Source: Balneatrix alpica DSM 16621 (GTDB lineage Bacteria; Pseudomonadota; Gammaproteobacteria; Pseudomonadales; Balneatricaceae). From it: a DNA stretch of 64,000 nt. The notes below the pieces were generated by a model. That model did not search any database and had not been told where the DNA came from. It saw only the letters and a program-made list of their open reading frames with translations. Position 1 is the stretch's first letter, and every line of letters starts with the position of its first letter. The DNA lies in contig NZ_JHUZ01000006.1 in the NCBI RefSeq assembly GCF_000619885.1, positions 620,001 through 684,000 of the forward strand, written 5' to 3'. This document shows positions 56,091 through 64,000 of the stretch, piece by piece. A program made the translations under genes and the position numbers.

Positions 56091-56990
56091 ATGCTTGCCG
56101 CTGCAGCGCATAAAGTATTGGTGTTAGGAGCTCAAGGGCAACTTGGGCGTGCTCTGTACCACTATTTAGCCAAATTGGGCTTTCAGGTAGTGGGGCTTGA
56201 TCGCCAACAAGTGGATATTACTGATGAGCTTCAGGTGGCGGCATTGTTTCGTGCTGAACAGCCTTGGCTGGTGTTGAATGCGGCAGGCAGTGGCAGAGCG
56301 GTTGCGAATGAAGCTTTAAGTAGTGCCGAGGTTCGTGCTAATCAGCAAGGTCCTCAGGTCTTGGCCCAGGCTGCTGCTAGCGCTGGGGTGATACTATTTC
56401 ATATATCCTGCGCCTGGGTGTTCGATGGTCTTCAGCAAAAGCCTTATAAAGAGGATGACTTGATCCGCCCGGTGGGATTGCTGGGGGAAAGTAAGTGGTT
56501 GGGCGAGGAACAAGTAAGGCGTTTTGCCCCGCGTCATATCATTCTGCGCACACATTGGCTGTTTAGTTTGGCTGAAGAGGGCTGGTTAGCCCAAGTGCTG
56601 GAACAGGCTCGGCAGGTATCGAGCTTGCAGGCGGTAGCTGATCATATTGGCCAGCCTACTCCAGTGGAAGATGTTGCCCGAGTGGTCGGAGCCATGCTGC
56701 AACAATTGCGCTGTCAGGCGGAACTCTGGGGGACTTTTCACTATGCCAGTGCGGAATACACCAGTAGCTACGGTTTTTGCGAGGCGGTATTAGCTTTAGC
56801 TCGCCAATATGAGCCTCTAACCTGTGAGGTGCTGGAAGCTCGTAAGGCAGAGGAAGTGGATGCTTGGCCGGCGCGCCCGAATCAGTCGCGCTTAGACTGT
56901 CGTAAACTTAGGCATGTATACGGTATTGGGCAGCGTCCTTGGCGGACCTATCTTGCCACGATGTTGGCGGAGTATTACCGCAAGCGTTGA
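56091..56990 (+). CDS. RmlD-like NAD-binding protein with altered active site
   Basis: The 299-residue product has the RmlD/MAT2B substrate-binding fold. A Rossmann start VLGAQGQLGRALYHYL, the NAA motif (LVLNAAGSG), VRANQQGPQVLAQAAAS and the C-terminal substrate region are all there. The catalytic set of true dTDP-4-dehydrorhamnose reductases is not: the STDYVF motif reads SCAWVF (106-111), and the YxxxK reads LGESK, with Leu131 in place of Tyr and only Lys135 kept. It therefore probably lacks short-chain reductase chemistry. No rmlABC genes are nearby. It follows the XRE-cupin gene and may work with it. Confidence 0.85.
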   Translation: MLAAAAHKVLVLGAQGQLGRALYHYLAKLGFQVVGLDRQQVDITDELQVAALFRAEQPWLVLNAAGSGRAVANEALSSAEVRANQQGPQVLAQAAASAGVILFHISCAWVFDGLQQKPYKEDDLIRPVGLLGESKWLGEEQVRRFAPRHIILRTHWLFSLAEEGWLAQVLEQARQVSSLQAVADHIGQPTPVEDVARVVGAMLQQLRCQAELWGTFHYASAEYTSSYGFCEAVLALARQYEPLTCEVLEARKAEEVDAWPARPNQSRLDCRKLRHVYGIGQRPWRTYLATMLAEYYRKR

Positions 56991-57009
56991 AACTCTGAGT
57001 TAGGCGTAT

Positions 57010-57033
57010 TTAAGGGGGCGATAGCCCCCTTAA
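57010..57033. terminator. Bidirectional hairpin between RmlD-like and SirB2-like genes
   Basis: A perfect 10-bp stem (57010-57019 with 57024-57033, loop GATA) in the 47-bp convergent gap. Weak T content on both sides. Confidence 0.7.
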
Positions 57034-57037
57034 ACTA

Positions 57038-57421
57038 TTAAGCCCCCGCAAAAGGCCAGGGAGACTTGTGAAGGGCAACACTGGCCATGTAATAGAGGCT
57101 TAGTAAGGCGCCAATTAGGCAAAAGGTGCGAATGTGGCGGTTTTTGCCCCGCTTGATAGCGAAGGTGCCAAAGCCGATGTAGGCGAATAAGCCGAGCACC
57201 TTAGCGGTCAGCCAGGCATGGGTAAGAGGATATTGCTGCAACATTAGCATCAGGCCAATGGCACTCAGGAGTAAAAATGTGTCGATGATGTGGGGCAGAA
57301 TGCGCACCCAGCGGCGTTGCAGCCAGGAAGACTCCAGTAGCATCCATCCTGCTCGGATGCAGAAAAACAGGATGCTAGCAGCGACTAGACTGAGGTGTAG
57401 GTGTTTGAAGGCAAAATACAT
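57038..57421 (-). CDS. SirB2-family inner-membrane protein
   Basis: The 127-residue product has four membrane segments and the SirB2 pattern: MYFAFKHLHLSLVAASILFFCIRAGWML at the start, LPHIIDTFLLLSAIGLMLMLQQYPL in the middle and LTAKVLGLFAYIGFGTFAIKRGKNRHIRTFCLIGALLSLYYMASVALHKSPWPF at the end. The family is often near chemotaxis or lipid A genes, but its function is unknown. ATG at 57421 follows GGAG; a GTG 12 bases upstream is also in frame. Confidence 0.87.
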   Translation of the reverse strand: MYFAFKHLHLSLVAASILFFCIRAGWMLLESSWLQRRWVRILPHIIDTFLLLSAIGLMLMLQQYPLTHAWLTAKVLGLFAYIGFGTFAIKRGKNRHIRTFCLIGALLSLYYMASVALHKSPWPFAGA

Positions 57422-57620
57422 ATTGGGCTCCACGAGATAGCTTTGGCGCGATCATAGCGAAAAAATAGCGACAGAGGTACGTCGAGGGCTGGCATAGTGG
57501 TTCGAATGCTTTAGAATTCCCGACTTTGGCCCGCCATGCCTAGCTGCCAGTCTGTTACATACTATGCTGGGCGTGGACGATACTAGAATAGCTAGGGCTG
57601 TACGGAAGCGATTGAGGAGT

Positions 57621-58772
57621 ATGATGACATCTACCCTGAATGATGCATTTCAGGACATTCGTCCTTTTCACGATAGCGAAGTCAAGGAAGTCATCGCCCG
57701 CCTTATTCAAGACCAAGAGTTTATTGCTGCGATTACCCGCTTTAAATTTCCACAGGCGGCGGCTTACTGTGGTTGGTTGTTGAAGCCGTTAGTAGCTTGG
57801 CGTCTGCGCCAACAAGCTGCGCAAATTGCCACTGTCCGAGATTTTCAGCAGGTTGTCTCTTTTTATATGGATCGAATGATCCATAAGACGACGACAGCAT
57901 TGACCTTTTCTGGGTTAGATAAGTTGGAGCCTGGTCGCGCCTATCTGTTTATATCTAATCATCGCGATATCGCCATGGATCCTGCTTTTGTTAATTATGG
58001 CTTGTGGCATAACGGTTTTGATACGGTCCGTATTGCCATTGGCGATAATTTACTGCGTAAGCCCTATGTCACTGACCTGATGCGCTTAAATAAAAGTTTT
58101 ATTGTTAAGCGTTCGGCGAAAGGGGTGCGTGAGATGATGGCGGCCTATACTGAGCTGTCGTCTTACATTGATCATTCGATTCAGGACGGCCATTCAATTT
58201 GGATCGCTCAGCGTGAGGGTCGTGCTAAAGATGGACGAGATGATACGGATCCTGCGATCACCAAAATGCTGTACATGTGCCGAAAAAAGTCGGGCATGAG
58301 TTTTGCTGAAGCGATGCAGAATCTGCATATTGTTCCGGTTAGTATTTCTTATGAGCTGAATCCCTGTGACCGCCGCATGGCGCGTGAGCTGCAGGCTATT
58401 GCCGAACATGGTCGCTATGAAAAGGCGCAATATGAGGATATCCAAAGTATTGTCGAGGGGATTATCGGCAATAAAGGGCGAGTGCATGTTGCTTTTGGTC
58501 ATGAACTGACAGGTAGCTATGAAAACCCAGAAGCTTTGGCTGCGGCGATCGATGCGCAAATCCAAGGTAATTACTATCTGCATGGTTCGAATTTAACCGC
58601 TGCCAAGCTGTTGGGTGTTGAGGGAGTTATTGAACCTGATCAACAAGAGCAGGATCGCTTTCAGCAGCGCCTGCAGGAGTTGGAAAAAAACCAGCAGCCT
58701 TATATGTTGGAAATGTATGCAGAGCCCGTGCGACGGCAGCGTGCATTGGCTCAGGAGCTAGCTCATGACTAA
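57621..58772 (+). CDS. 1-acyl-sn-glycerol-3-phosphate acyltransferase-like membrane protein
   Basis: The product (about 383 residues) has an LPLAT/AGPAT catalytic domain with the NHxxxxD box as NHRDIAMDP (residues about 114-122), an acceptor-site motif IWIAQREGRAKDG, and VPVSISYELNPCDRRM. The extra N-terminal helical part and C-terminal tail are those of a family of large bacterial glycerophosphate acyltransferases found in proteobacteria. The frame opens at 57564; ATG codons at 57621 and 57624 lie right after GAGGAGT, and the second has the better spacing. It overlaps plsC by eight bases, so the pair probably acts in one step of phospholipid or lipid A-like acylation. Confidence 0.85.
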   Translation: MMTSTLNDAFQDIRPFHDSEVKEVIARLIQDQEFIAAITRFKFPQAAAYCGWLLKPLVAWRLRQQAAQIATVRDFQQVVSFYMDRMIHKTTTALTFSGLDKLEPGRAYLFISNHRDIAMDPAFVNYGLWHNGFDTVRIAIGDNLLRKPYVTDLMRLNKSFIVKRSAKGVREMMAAYTELSSYIDHSIQDGHSIWIAQREGRAKDGRDDTDPAITKMLYMCRKKSGMSFAEAMQNLHIVPVSISYELNPCDRRMARELQAIAEHGRYEKAQYEDIQSIVEGIIGNKGRVHVAFGHELTGSYENPEALAAAIDAQIQGNYYLHGSNLTAAKLLGVEGVIEPDQQEQDRFQQRLQELEKNQQPYMLEMYAEPVRRQRALAQELAHD

Positions 58773-59487
58773 GTTATGGCACAGTTTGCGAGCGCTGGTT
58801 TTTTATATTGGCTATGTGCTGACTCTGATCGGTTATTCCTTATTTTGTCTGTTGGTGATTGCCTGGGTACCCTATCGCAAGCGTCATCCCTATATCGTGG
58901 CATTTAATCGCTTCTATTTATGGTGGTTGCGCTGGACATGTGGTGTGCGCTACCGGTTGGAGGGGGTTGAACATCTGCCAATGGAAGGGGCTTTTGTGAT
59001 GATTAGTAATCATCAGAGCGAATGGGAGACGTTCTTTTTGCAAACGTTGCCACGCCCTCTCGTTACAGTGTTGAAAAAGGAGTTGCTGTCAGTGCCTTTT
59101 TTTGGCTGGGCGCTACGATTGTTGCGCCCTATAGCAATTGATCGCTCACAGAAGACCAATGCGCTTAAGCAGATTTTGCGGCAAGGAAAAGAGCGTCTGG
59201 AGGCGGGTGAGGGGTTGTTGATTTTTCCCGAGGGGACGCGACTTGACCCAGGGGCTGAGGGCAGTTTTTCTAAAGGTGGAGCTTCTCTGGCTTGTATGGC
59301 TAAGGTGCCGTTGCTGCCAGTGGTGCATAATGCCGGTGAGCATTGGCCTAATAAGCGTTTTTTAAAGGTTCCTGGCGAGATTGTTGTTCGGATAGGTGCG
59401 CCTATTTCCACGGAAGGGCGTAAGGTTGATGAGGTGCATGAGCAGGCAGTGGGCTGGATTACTCAGCACATGAAAGGCTCGCGCTAA
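58765..59487 (+). CDS. plsC: 1-acyl-sn-glycerol-3-phosphate acyltransferase PlsC
   Basis: PlsC makes phosphatidate from lysophosphatidate in the inner membrane. The 240-residue product has an N-terminal membrane anchor (about residues 8-35) and the catalytic boxes NHQSEWETFFL (HX4E form, common in proteobacterial enzymes), DRSQKTNALKQI and FPEGTRLDPGA, followed by VPLLPVVHNAGEHWP. It may instead be one of several PlsC paralogues with other acyl specificity. It overlaps the upstream acyltransferase gene by eight bases and ends before a bidirectional terminator. Confidence 0.9.
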   Translation: MTKLWHSLRALVFYIGYVLTLIGYSLFCLLVIAWVPYRKRHPYIVAFNRFYLWWLRWTCGVRYRLEGVEHLPMEGAFVMISNHQSEWETFFLQTLPRPLVTVLKKELLSVPFFGWALRLLRPIAIDRSQKTNALKQILRQGKERLEAGEGLLIFPEGTRLDPGAEGSFSKGGASLACMAKVPLLPVVHNAGEHWPNKRFLKVPGEIVVRIGAPISTEGRKVDEVHEQAVGWITQHMKGSR

Positions 59488-59507
59488 GTGGGTTGAACTC
59501 TGTGCTT

Positions 59508-59539
59508 ATGAAAAAACCCGCAGATGCGGGTTTTTTCAT
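59508..59539. terminator. Bidirectional terminator between plsC and fabB
   Basis: A 14-bp stem (59508-59521 with 59526-59539, loop AGAT) has A-tract and T-tract sides, so it can end both converging transcripts. Confidence 0.93.
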
Positions 59540-59559
59540 TCAGGCTATCAGGTCGAGGG

Positions 59560-60774
59560 TTAACCCTGGTAGCGTTGAAATATCAGCGTGGCGTTAGTGC
59601 CGCCAAAGCCAAAGCTATTGGACATAACCCGATTTAGCGTGGTGTCAATCCGCTGTGAGGGAATGTTAGCCCCTGCAAGCTGTGGATCTAGCTGGTCAAT
59701 GTTGGCGGAGCCAGCAATGAAGTTATTTTCCAGCATCAGTAGAGAGTAGATTGCTTCCTGTACGCCAGCGGCACCCAAGGAGTGGCCGGACAGGGATTTG
59801 GTGGAAGTTACAGGTGGCATCTTATCGCCGAATACCTGCATTACTGCTTTCATCTCAGCGACATCGCCAACAGGAGTGCTGGTGCCATGAGCGTTGATAT
59901 AGTCAATCTCACCTTCAACGGTTGCCATAGCTTGCTGCATGCAGCGGATCGCACCTTCGCCAGAAGGGGCAACCATGTCATAGCCATCGGAAGTTGCACC
60001 ATAGCCGACTAGCTCAGCATAAATCTTGGCGCCGCGAGCTTTTGCATGCTCGAGCTCTTCCAATACCAGCATGCCGCCGCCGCCTGCAATCACAAAACCA
60101 TCACGCTCGGCATCATAAGCACGGGATGCTTTGGCGGGAGTGTCGTTGTATTTAGTGGAAAGGGCGCCCATGGCGTCAAAAAGAACGCTCAGTGACCAGT
60201 CTAATTCTTCACCACCACCGGCAATAATGATGTCTTGTTTGCCTAGCTGGATGAGTTCCATTGCATTGCCAATGCAGTGTGCGCTAGTGGCACAGGCAGA
60301 GGTGATGGAATAGTTAACGCCCTTGATTTTAAAGGGAGTGGCTAAGCATGCAGAAACGGTGCTGCCCATCGTGCGGGTAACCCGATAGGGGCCAATTTTG
60401 CGTACACCTTTGTCACGCAGGATGTCCGCTGCTTCAACGATGTTGGCGGACGAAGCGCCACCTGAACCAGCAATTAGGCCAGTTCTTTCATTGGAAACTT
60501 GTTCTTCGCTGAGGCCTGCATCAGCAATGGCCTGCGCCATTGACAGATAAGCATATCCGGCAGCATCGCCCATGAAACGGCGGAGTTTGCGGTCGATTGC
60601 AGCGTCTAAATCAATATTGGGGCTGCCGGCCACCTGGCTGCGAAAGCCCAGTTCAGCATATTGAGGCTGAAAGCTGATGCCAGAGCGGCCCTGTTGCAGT
60701 GACTCCAGGACTGAGGCTTTATCGTTGCCTAAGCAGGAAACGATACCCATTCCGGTAACAACAACGCGTCGCAT
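59560..60774 (-). CDS. fabB: Beta-ketoacyl-ACP synthase I FabB
   Basis: FabB elongates acyl chains, and with FabA makes unsaturated fatty acids. The 404-residue product has the KAS triad: Cys in SACATSAHC, His in [11 protein letters not shown] and His in SGHSLGAAG. It starts [18 protein letters not shown]. The frame is open upstream to 60915, but ATG at 60774 follows GAGGA and gives the family start. It lies 49 bp downstream of fabA in the same direction, forming the fabA-fabB pair. Confidence 0.98.
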   Translation of the reverse strand: MRRVVVTGMGIVSCLGNDKASVLESLQQGRSGISFQPQYAELGFRSQVAGSPNIDLDAAIDRKLRRFMGDAAGYAYLSMAQAIADAGLSEEQVSNERTGLIAGSGGASSANIVEAADILRDKGVRKIGPYRVTRTMGSTVSACLATPFKIKGVNYSITSACATSAHCIGNAMELIQLGKQDIIIAGGGEELDWSLSVLFDAMGALSTKYNDTPAKASRAYDAERDGFVIAGGGGMLVLEELEHAKARGAKIYAELVGYGATSDGYDMVAPSGEGAIRCMQQAMATVEGEIDYINAHGTSTPVGDVAEMKAVMQVFGDKMPPVTSTKSLSGHSLGAAGVQEAIYSLLMLENNFIAGSANIDQLDPQLAGANIPSQRIDTTLNRVMSNSFGFGGTNATLIFQRYQG

Positions 60775-60823
60775 TAGAGCGTCCTCTTTTTCAATTGTTT
60801 GCTTTGACCAGGCAAAGCAGGAC

Positions 60824-61339
60824 TTAGAATTGATCGGTCGAAGTAAAGAGACCGACGCGCAAGTCCTTCGCGGTGTAGATTTCCCGTCCGTCCACGGACA
60901 GGGAACCATCTGCAATACCCATCACCAGTTTGCGTTCAATAACACGCTTAAGTTGGATATTGTAAGTCACCTTGCTGGCAGTAGGTAATACTTGCCCAAA
61001 AAAGCGCACCTCGCCAGCCCCTAATGCGCGGCCACGACCAGGGTTGCCTTTCCAGGCGAGGAAAAAGCCAACGATTTGCCACATGGCGTCCAGACCTAAA
61101 CAGCCAGGCATCACGGGGTCGCCGGGAAAATGACAATCGAAGAACCACAGATCAGGGGTGATATCCAGTTCAGCAATGATTTCGCCCTTGCCGTGTTCGC
61201 CACCTGTTGCGGAAATGTGCAGGATGCGGTCCAGCATCAGCATGTTACCGACCGGTAGTTGAGCATTACCGGCGCCAAACATTTCGCCATAGCCGCACTT
61301 GAGCAGCTCTTCACGGTTAAAAGATGAAGGTTGGGTCAT
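60824..61339 (-). CDS. fabA: 3-hydroxydecanoyl-ACP dehydratase/isomerase FabA
   Basis: FabA dehydrates beta-hydroxydecanoyl-ACP and isomerises the 2-trans product to cis-3, the branch point to unsaturated fatty acids. The 171-residue product has the hot-dog fold and catalytic His and Asp in [23 protein letters not shown]. Length matches E. coli (172). ATG at 61339 is chosen for the family N-terminus ([12 protein letters not shown]); the frame is open upstream. It heads the fabA-fabB pair with its own -10. Confidence 0.98.
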   Translation of the reverse strand: MTQPSSFNREELLKCGYGEMFGAGNAQLPVGNMLMLDRILHISATGGEHGKGEIIAELDITPDLWFFDCHFPGDPVMPGCLGLDAMWQIVGFFLAWKGNPGRGRALGAGEVRFFGQVLPTASKVTYNIQLKRVIERKLVMGIADGSLSVDGREIYTAKDLRVGLFTSTDQF

Positions 61340-61383
61340 CGATATGTTCTTTCCATTCCTTATCGTTATCGGCACAGCACTTC

Positions 61384-61397
61384 GGCTGCCGGCAGCC
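61384..61397. repeat. 14-bp perfect palindrome in the fabA leader
   Basis: GGCTGCCGGCAGCC reads the same on both strands. It lies about 25 bp downstream of the fabA -10, between that promoter and the gene. It could be an operator or an ispB transcript hairpin; it does not match the FabR or DesT sites I know. Confidence 0.35.
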
Positions 61398-61420
61398 TTT
61401 GGGCCGCAAAATAAACCGGC

Positions 61421-61426
61421 ATTATA
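61421..61426 (-). promoter_or_regulatory. -10 element of the fabA promoter
   Basis: On the minus strand TATAAT is perfect; the -35 at 17 bp is weak (TGCCAT). It lies 82 bp before the fabA start. Confidence 0.55.
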
Positions 61427-61456
61427 TACGGGGTTGCCCTCCGATGGCAGGGGGCA

Positions 61457-62425
61457 TCACTTGTTGCGTGTTACCGCCTGTCGTGCCAGTTCGATCAGAG
61501 TGTCTTTATAAGCTGACGCTGGCAAGTGCTGCAGTTGTTCGATTGCCAGTTGGGCCTCCTGTTCAGCTTTTTGGCGAGTGTAGTCCAGGGCGCCGCATTG
61601 GCGTACACAAGCCAAGATAGGCTGAAGATACTCTAGGCCCCCATGCTCAATGGCTGCGCGAATAAGAGCAGCGTCTTCTGCTGAGGCATGAGCAATCGCA
61701 TAGATCAGCGGTAGTGTGGGTTTGCCTTCGGCTAAATCATCGCCCACATTTTTACCCATTTCACTGGCATCTCCAGTGTAATCCAGTAGATCGTCAGCAA
61801 TCTGAAAAGCGGCACCCAGGTGGCGGCCGTAGAGCTGTAAGGCCTGACACTGTTGGCTATCCATACTACTTAATTGCGCGGCTGCTAGGGTGCTGGCCTC
61901 AAACAGCATGGCTGTCTTGCCATGAATGACGCGCATGTAGTCATCTTCGCTGGTATCGGGGTTGTTACAGTTAAGTAGTTGTAAGACTTCGCCTTCGGCA
62001 ATCACATTGGTGGCATGTGAGAGGGTGCGCATAATGTCCATATTGCCGATGCTGACGAGCATTTGGAATGCACGGGAATAGAGGAAGTCGCCTACGAGTA
62101 CGCTGGGGGCGTTCCCCCACTCGGCATTGGCTGTGGGACGTCCGCGACGTAGCTCGGAGGTATCTACGACGTCATCATGGAGCAGGGTGGCGGTGTGGAT
62201 AAACTCAATCACCGCTGCTAAAGGAATGTGCTGATCGCCCTGATAGCCGCAGGCTTTGGCTGCCAGCAGCGTGAGTAGCGGACGGACGCGCTTGCCGCCA
62301 CTGTTTACAATGTAATGGCCAATGGTGTTAACCAGGGCTACATCGGAGTGCAGATGGGACAGGATGCATTGATTGACGGCGCTGAAGTCATCCGCCACTA
62401 CGGCGTGAATAGATGGTGGCTGCAT
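61457..62425 (-). CDS. ispB: Octaprenyl/polyprenyl diphosphate synthase
   Basis: IspB builds the polyprenyl side chain of ubiquinone. The 322-residue product has the two Asp-rich motifs of trans-prenyltransferases: LLHDDVVDTSELRRG and QIADDLLDYTGD, plus GGKRVRPLLTLLAAKA. Length matches the family. It lies divergent from rplU-rpmA-obgE, a common gammaproteobacterial arrangement, with its own good promoter. The exact chain length cannot be read from the sequence. Confidence 0.96.
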   Translation of the reverse strand: MQPPSIHAVVADDFSAVNQCILSHLHSDVALVNTIGHYIVNSGGKRVRPLLTLLAAKACGYQGDQHIPLAAVIEFIHTATLLHDDVVDTSELRRGRPTANAEWGNAPSVLVGDFLYSRAFQMLVSIGNMDIMRTLSHATNVIAEGEVLQLLNCNNPDTSEDDYMRVIHGKTAMLFEASTLAAAQLSSMDSQQCQALQLYGRHLGAAFQIADDLLDYTGDASEMGKNVGDDLAEGKPTLPLIYAIAHASAEDAALIRAAIEHGGLEYLQPILACVRQCGALDYTRQKAEQEAQLAIEQLQHLPASAYKDTLIELARQAVTRNK

Positions 62426-62454
62426 GGCATATTCGAGCTGGAGAAACTGCCCCC

Positions 62455-62483
62455 ATGCTAGGAAGGGGGGGGTACCCTGTCAA
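62455..62483 (-). promoter_or_regulatory. Sigma70 promoter of ispB
   Basis: On the minus strand TTGACA (62483-62478), 17 bp, then TAGCAT (62460-62455). The spacer holds a run of eight Cs. It lies 30 bp before the ispB start. Confidence 0.75.
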
Positions 62484-62531
62484 GCGGGATGGGGTTTGTA
62501 GGGGTTTATCTAAATGTCAGAGTGGATTAAG

Positions 62532-62560
62532 TTGCGCCTATAGTCGAATTTCTGTACACT
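62532..62560 (+). promoter_or_regulatory. Sigma70 promoter of rplU-rpmA
   Basis: TTGCGC (62532-62537), 17 bp, then TACACT (62555-62560). The 100-nt leader up to rplU has no obvious terminator. Confidence 0.7.
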
Positions 62561-62660
62561 CTCGCGCCCTAGCCCGTCCAAATCTTGCTCCCTATTATAT
62601 GGTTCTTCCATTAGAAGTAGGTCTTTCTAGTAGCCGGGCGGGTCAATAACGGAGATTAAC

Positions 62661-62972
62661 ATGTACGCAGTGATTGTAAGCGGTGGCAAGCAGTACCGCG
62701 TGAAGGCCGGTGAGAGCATCAAGCTCGAGAAGCTGACTGCTGAAGTAGGCGCTTCTGTCGAGTTTGACAAGGTTCTGCTGGTTGCTAACGGCGAAGACAT
62801 CAAGATCGGTGCTCCTGTAGTAGAAGGCGCTAAAGTAACTGCGGAAGTAGTTACTCATGGTCGTGGTGAAAAAGTGCGGATCATCAAGTTCCGTCGTCGT
62901 AAGCATCACATGAAGCGCCAGGGTCACCGTCAGTGGTTCACTGAGGTGAAAATTACTGGTATTAACGCCTAA
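62661..62972 (+). CDS. rplU: 50S ribosomal protein L21
   Basis: L21 binds 23S rRNA with L20. The 103-residue product starts [25 protein letters not shown] and has [26 protein letters not shown] at the end, both typical. ATG follows GGAG. First gene of rplU-rpmA-obgE. Confidence 0.99.
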   Translation: MYAVIVSGGKQYRVKAGESIKLEKLTAEVGASVEFDKVLLVANGEDIKIGAPVVEGAKVTAEVVTHGRGEKVRIIKFRRRKHHMKRQGHRQWFTEVKITGINA

Positions 62973-63003
62973 TTCTGGCTTGGTTTAGCGGAGGAAATTA
63001 CTC

Positions 63004-63261
63004 ATGGCACATAAGAAGGCCGCTGGTAGCTCCCGTAACGGTCGTGACTCCGAATCCAAACGCCTTGGCGTTAAGCGCTTCGGTGGTCAGGCAGTGGTAG
63101 CGGGTAACATCATCGTTCGTCAGCGTGGTACTAAGTTCCATGCTGGTAACAACGTTGGTCTGGGCAAAGACTTCACTCTGTTTGCTACTGCAGACGGTGT
63201 GGTTAAGTTTGAGGTCAAGGGTCCTAAGAAGCGTAAATACGTTTCTATCGTGGCTGCTTGA
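63004..63261 (+). CDS. rpmA: 50S ribosomal protein L27
   Basis: L27 reaches toward the peptidyl transferase centre with its N-terminal tail. The 85-residue product starts [29 protein letters not shown] and has no extra leader that would need cleaving. It lies 31 bp after rplU and 84 bp before obgE. Confidence 0.99.
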   Translation: MAHKKAAGSSRNGRDSESKRLGVKRFGGQAVVAGNIIVRQRGTKFHAGNNVGLGKDFTLFATADGVVKFEVKGPKKRKYVSIVAA

Positions 63262-63287
63262 TTCACGCCTTGCCGCAAGGCACAAAG

Positions 63288-63315
63288 AAGCTCTGCCATT
63301 GGTGGGGCTTTTTTT
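63288..63315 (+). terminator. Terminator between rpmA and obgE
   Basis: A 10-bp stem with three G-T wobbles (63288-63297 with 63301-63310) runs into seven Ts. obgE starts 31 bp later, so some read-through or a separate promoter is needed. Confidence 0.75.
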
Positions 63316-63333
63316 GTTTGTGGTTGGGTGTAA

Positions 63334-64000
<667 letters not shown>

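Noticed and set aside
59043..59300. Possible loss of the catalytic Asp in PlsC (HX4E)
   Set aside because: The HX4E form is common in proteobacterial lysophosphatidate acyltransferases, so it is not evidence of inactivity.
62461..62472. G-rich run (eight to nine Gs) as a quadruplex or assembly error
   Set aside because: It falls in the spacer of the ispB promoter, and only one G tract is present, so no quadruplex can form. Its exact length could still be a sequencing question.

Overview
The window is one continuous stretch of bacterial chromosome, densely packed with genes, without mobile elements, rRNA, tRNA or CRISPR. The gene families point to a gammaproteobacterium: grpE-dnaK-dnaJ-dapB following recN, a fabA-fabB unsaturated fatty acid pair, a bioBFHCD operon with BioH and BioC, LexA boxes of the CTGT-N8-ACAG type at recN and at uvrA/ssb, and a DUF2232-type membrane gene between rpsR and rplI. 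No priB lies between rpsF and rpsR, so the enteric group is unlikely; an Oceanospirillales/Pseudomonadales-like relative is the best guess. The genus cannot be fixed from this sequence.

Layout. 1-6500: recN (cut by the left edge) diverges from the heat-shock genes grpE, dnaK and dnaJ, followed by dapB. 6650-10180: rpsF, rpsR, a membrane protein, rplI and dnaB. 10190-22410: a mixed accessory block with a thioesterase, a 2OG-Fe(II) oxygenase, a PlcP/Agt-like lipid-remodelling pair, bioA, a four-gene bufferin operon (bufABCD, a copper-handling RiPP system with a DUF692 enzyme), trmO with a small exported protein, an isopenicillin-N-synthase-like oxygenase, a Na/Pi symporter, a LysM-M23 lipoprotein and a TraB/GumN protein. 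22460-27750: comF diverges from bioBFHCD across a BirA-type operator that covers the bioB -35 element. 27780-31380: two small operon-tail genes (a flagellar-C-terminus-like peptide and a SprA-like metalloprotease), an alpha/beta hydrolase, a cytochrome b561 and a RutR-like TetR regulator. 31660-36260: a complete BMP-family nucleoside/purine ABC importer (ATPase, two permeases, binding protein).

36490-50165 holds the S10, spc and alpha ribosomal protein operons in canonical order: 26 ribosomal proteins plus secY and rpoA, including rpmJ, with internal promoters visible before rpsJ, rplN and rpsM. The S10 operon directly follows the ABC importer; the str operon (rpsL-rpsG-fusA-tuf) that often precedes it is not there. 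50280-53800: uvrA diverges from ssb over a LexA box. 53950-57420: a TolC-like outer-membrane protein, an XRE-cupin regulator, an RmlD-like protein lacking the catalytic Tyr, and a SirB2-like membrane protein. 57620-62430: two overlapping acyltransferases, then fabB, fabA and ispB on the minus strand. 62660-64000: rplU, rpmA and obgE (cut by the right edge), divergent from ispB.

The most interesting accessory content is the bufferin operon with a possible ECF-type promoter, the PlcP/Agt pair, the degenerate RmlD-like protein next to the XRE-cupin regulator, and the unusual junctions dapB-rpsF and bmp-rpsJ. All function calls come from reading motifs and gene order; no database search was run.
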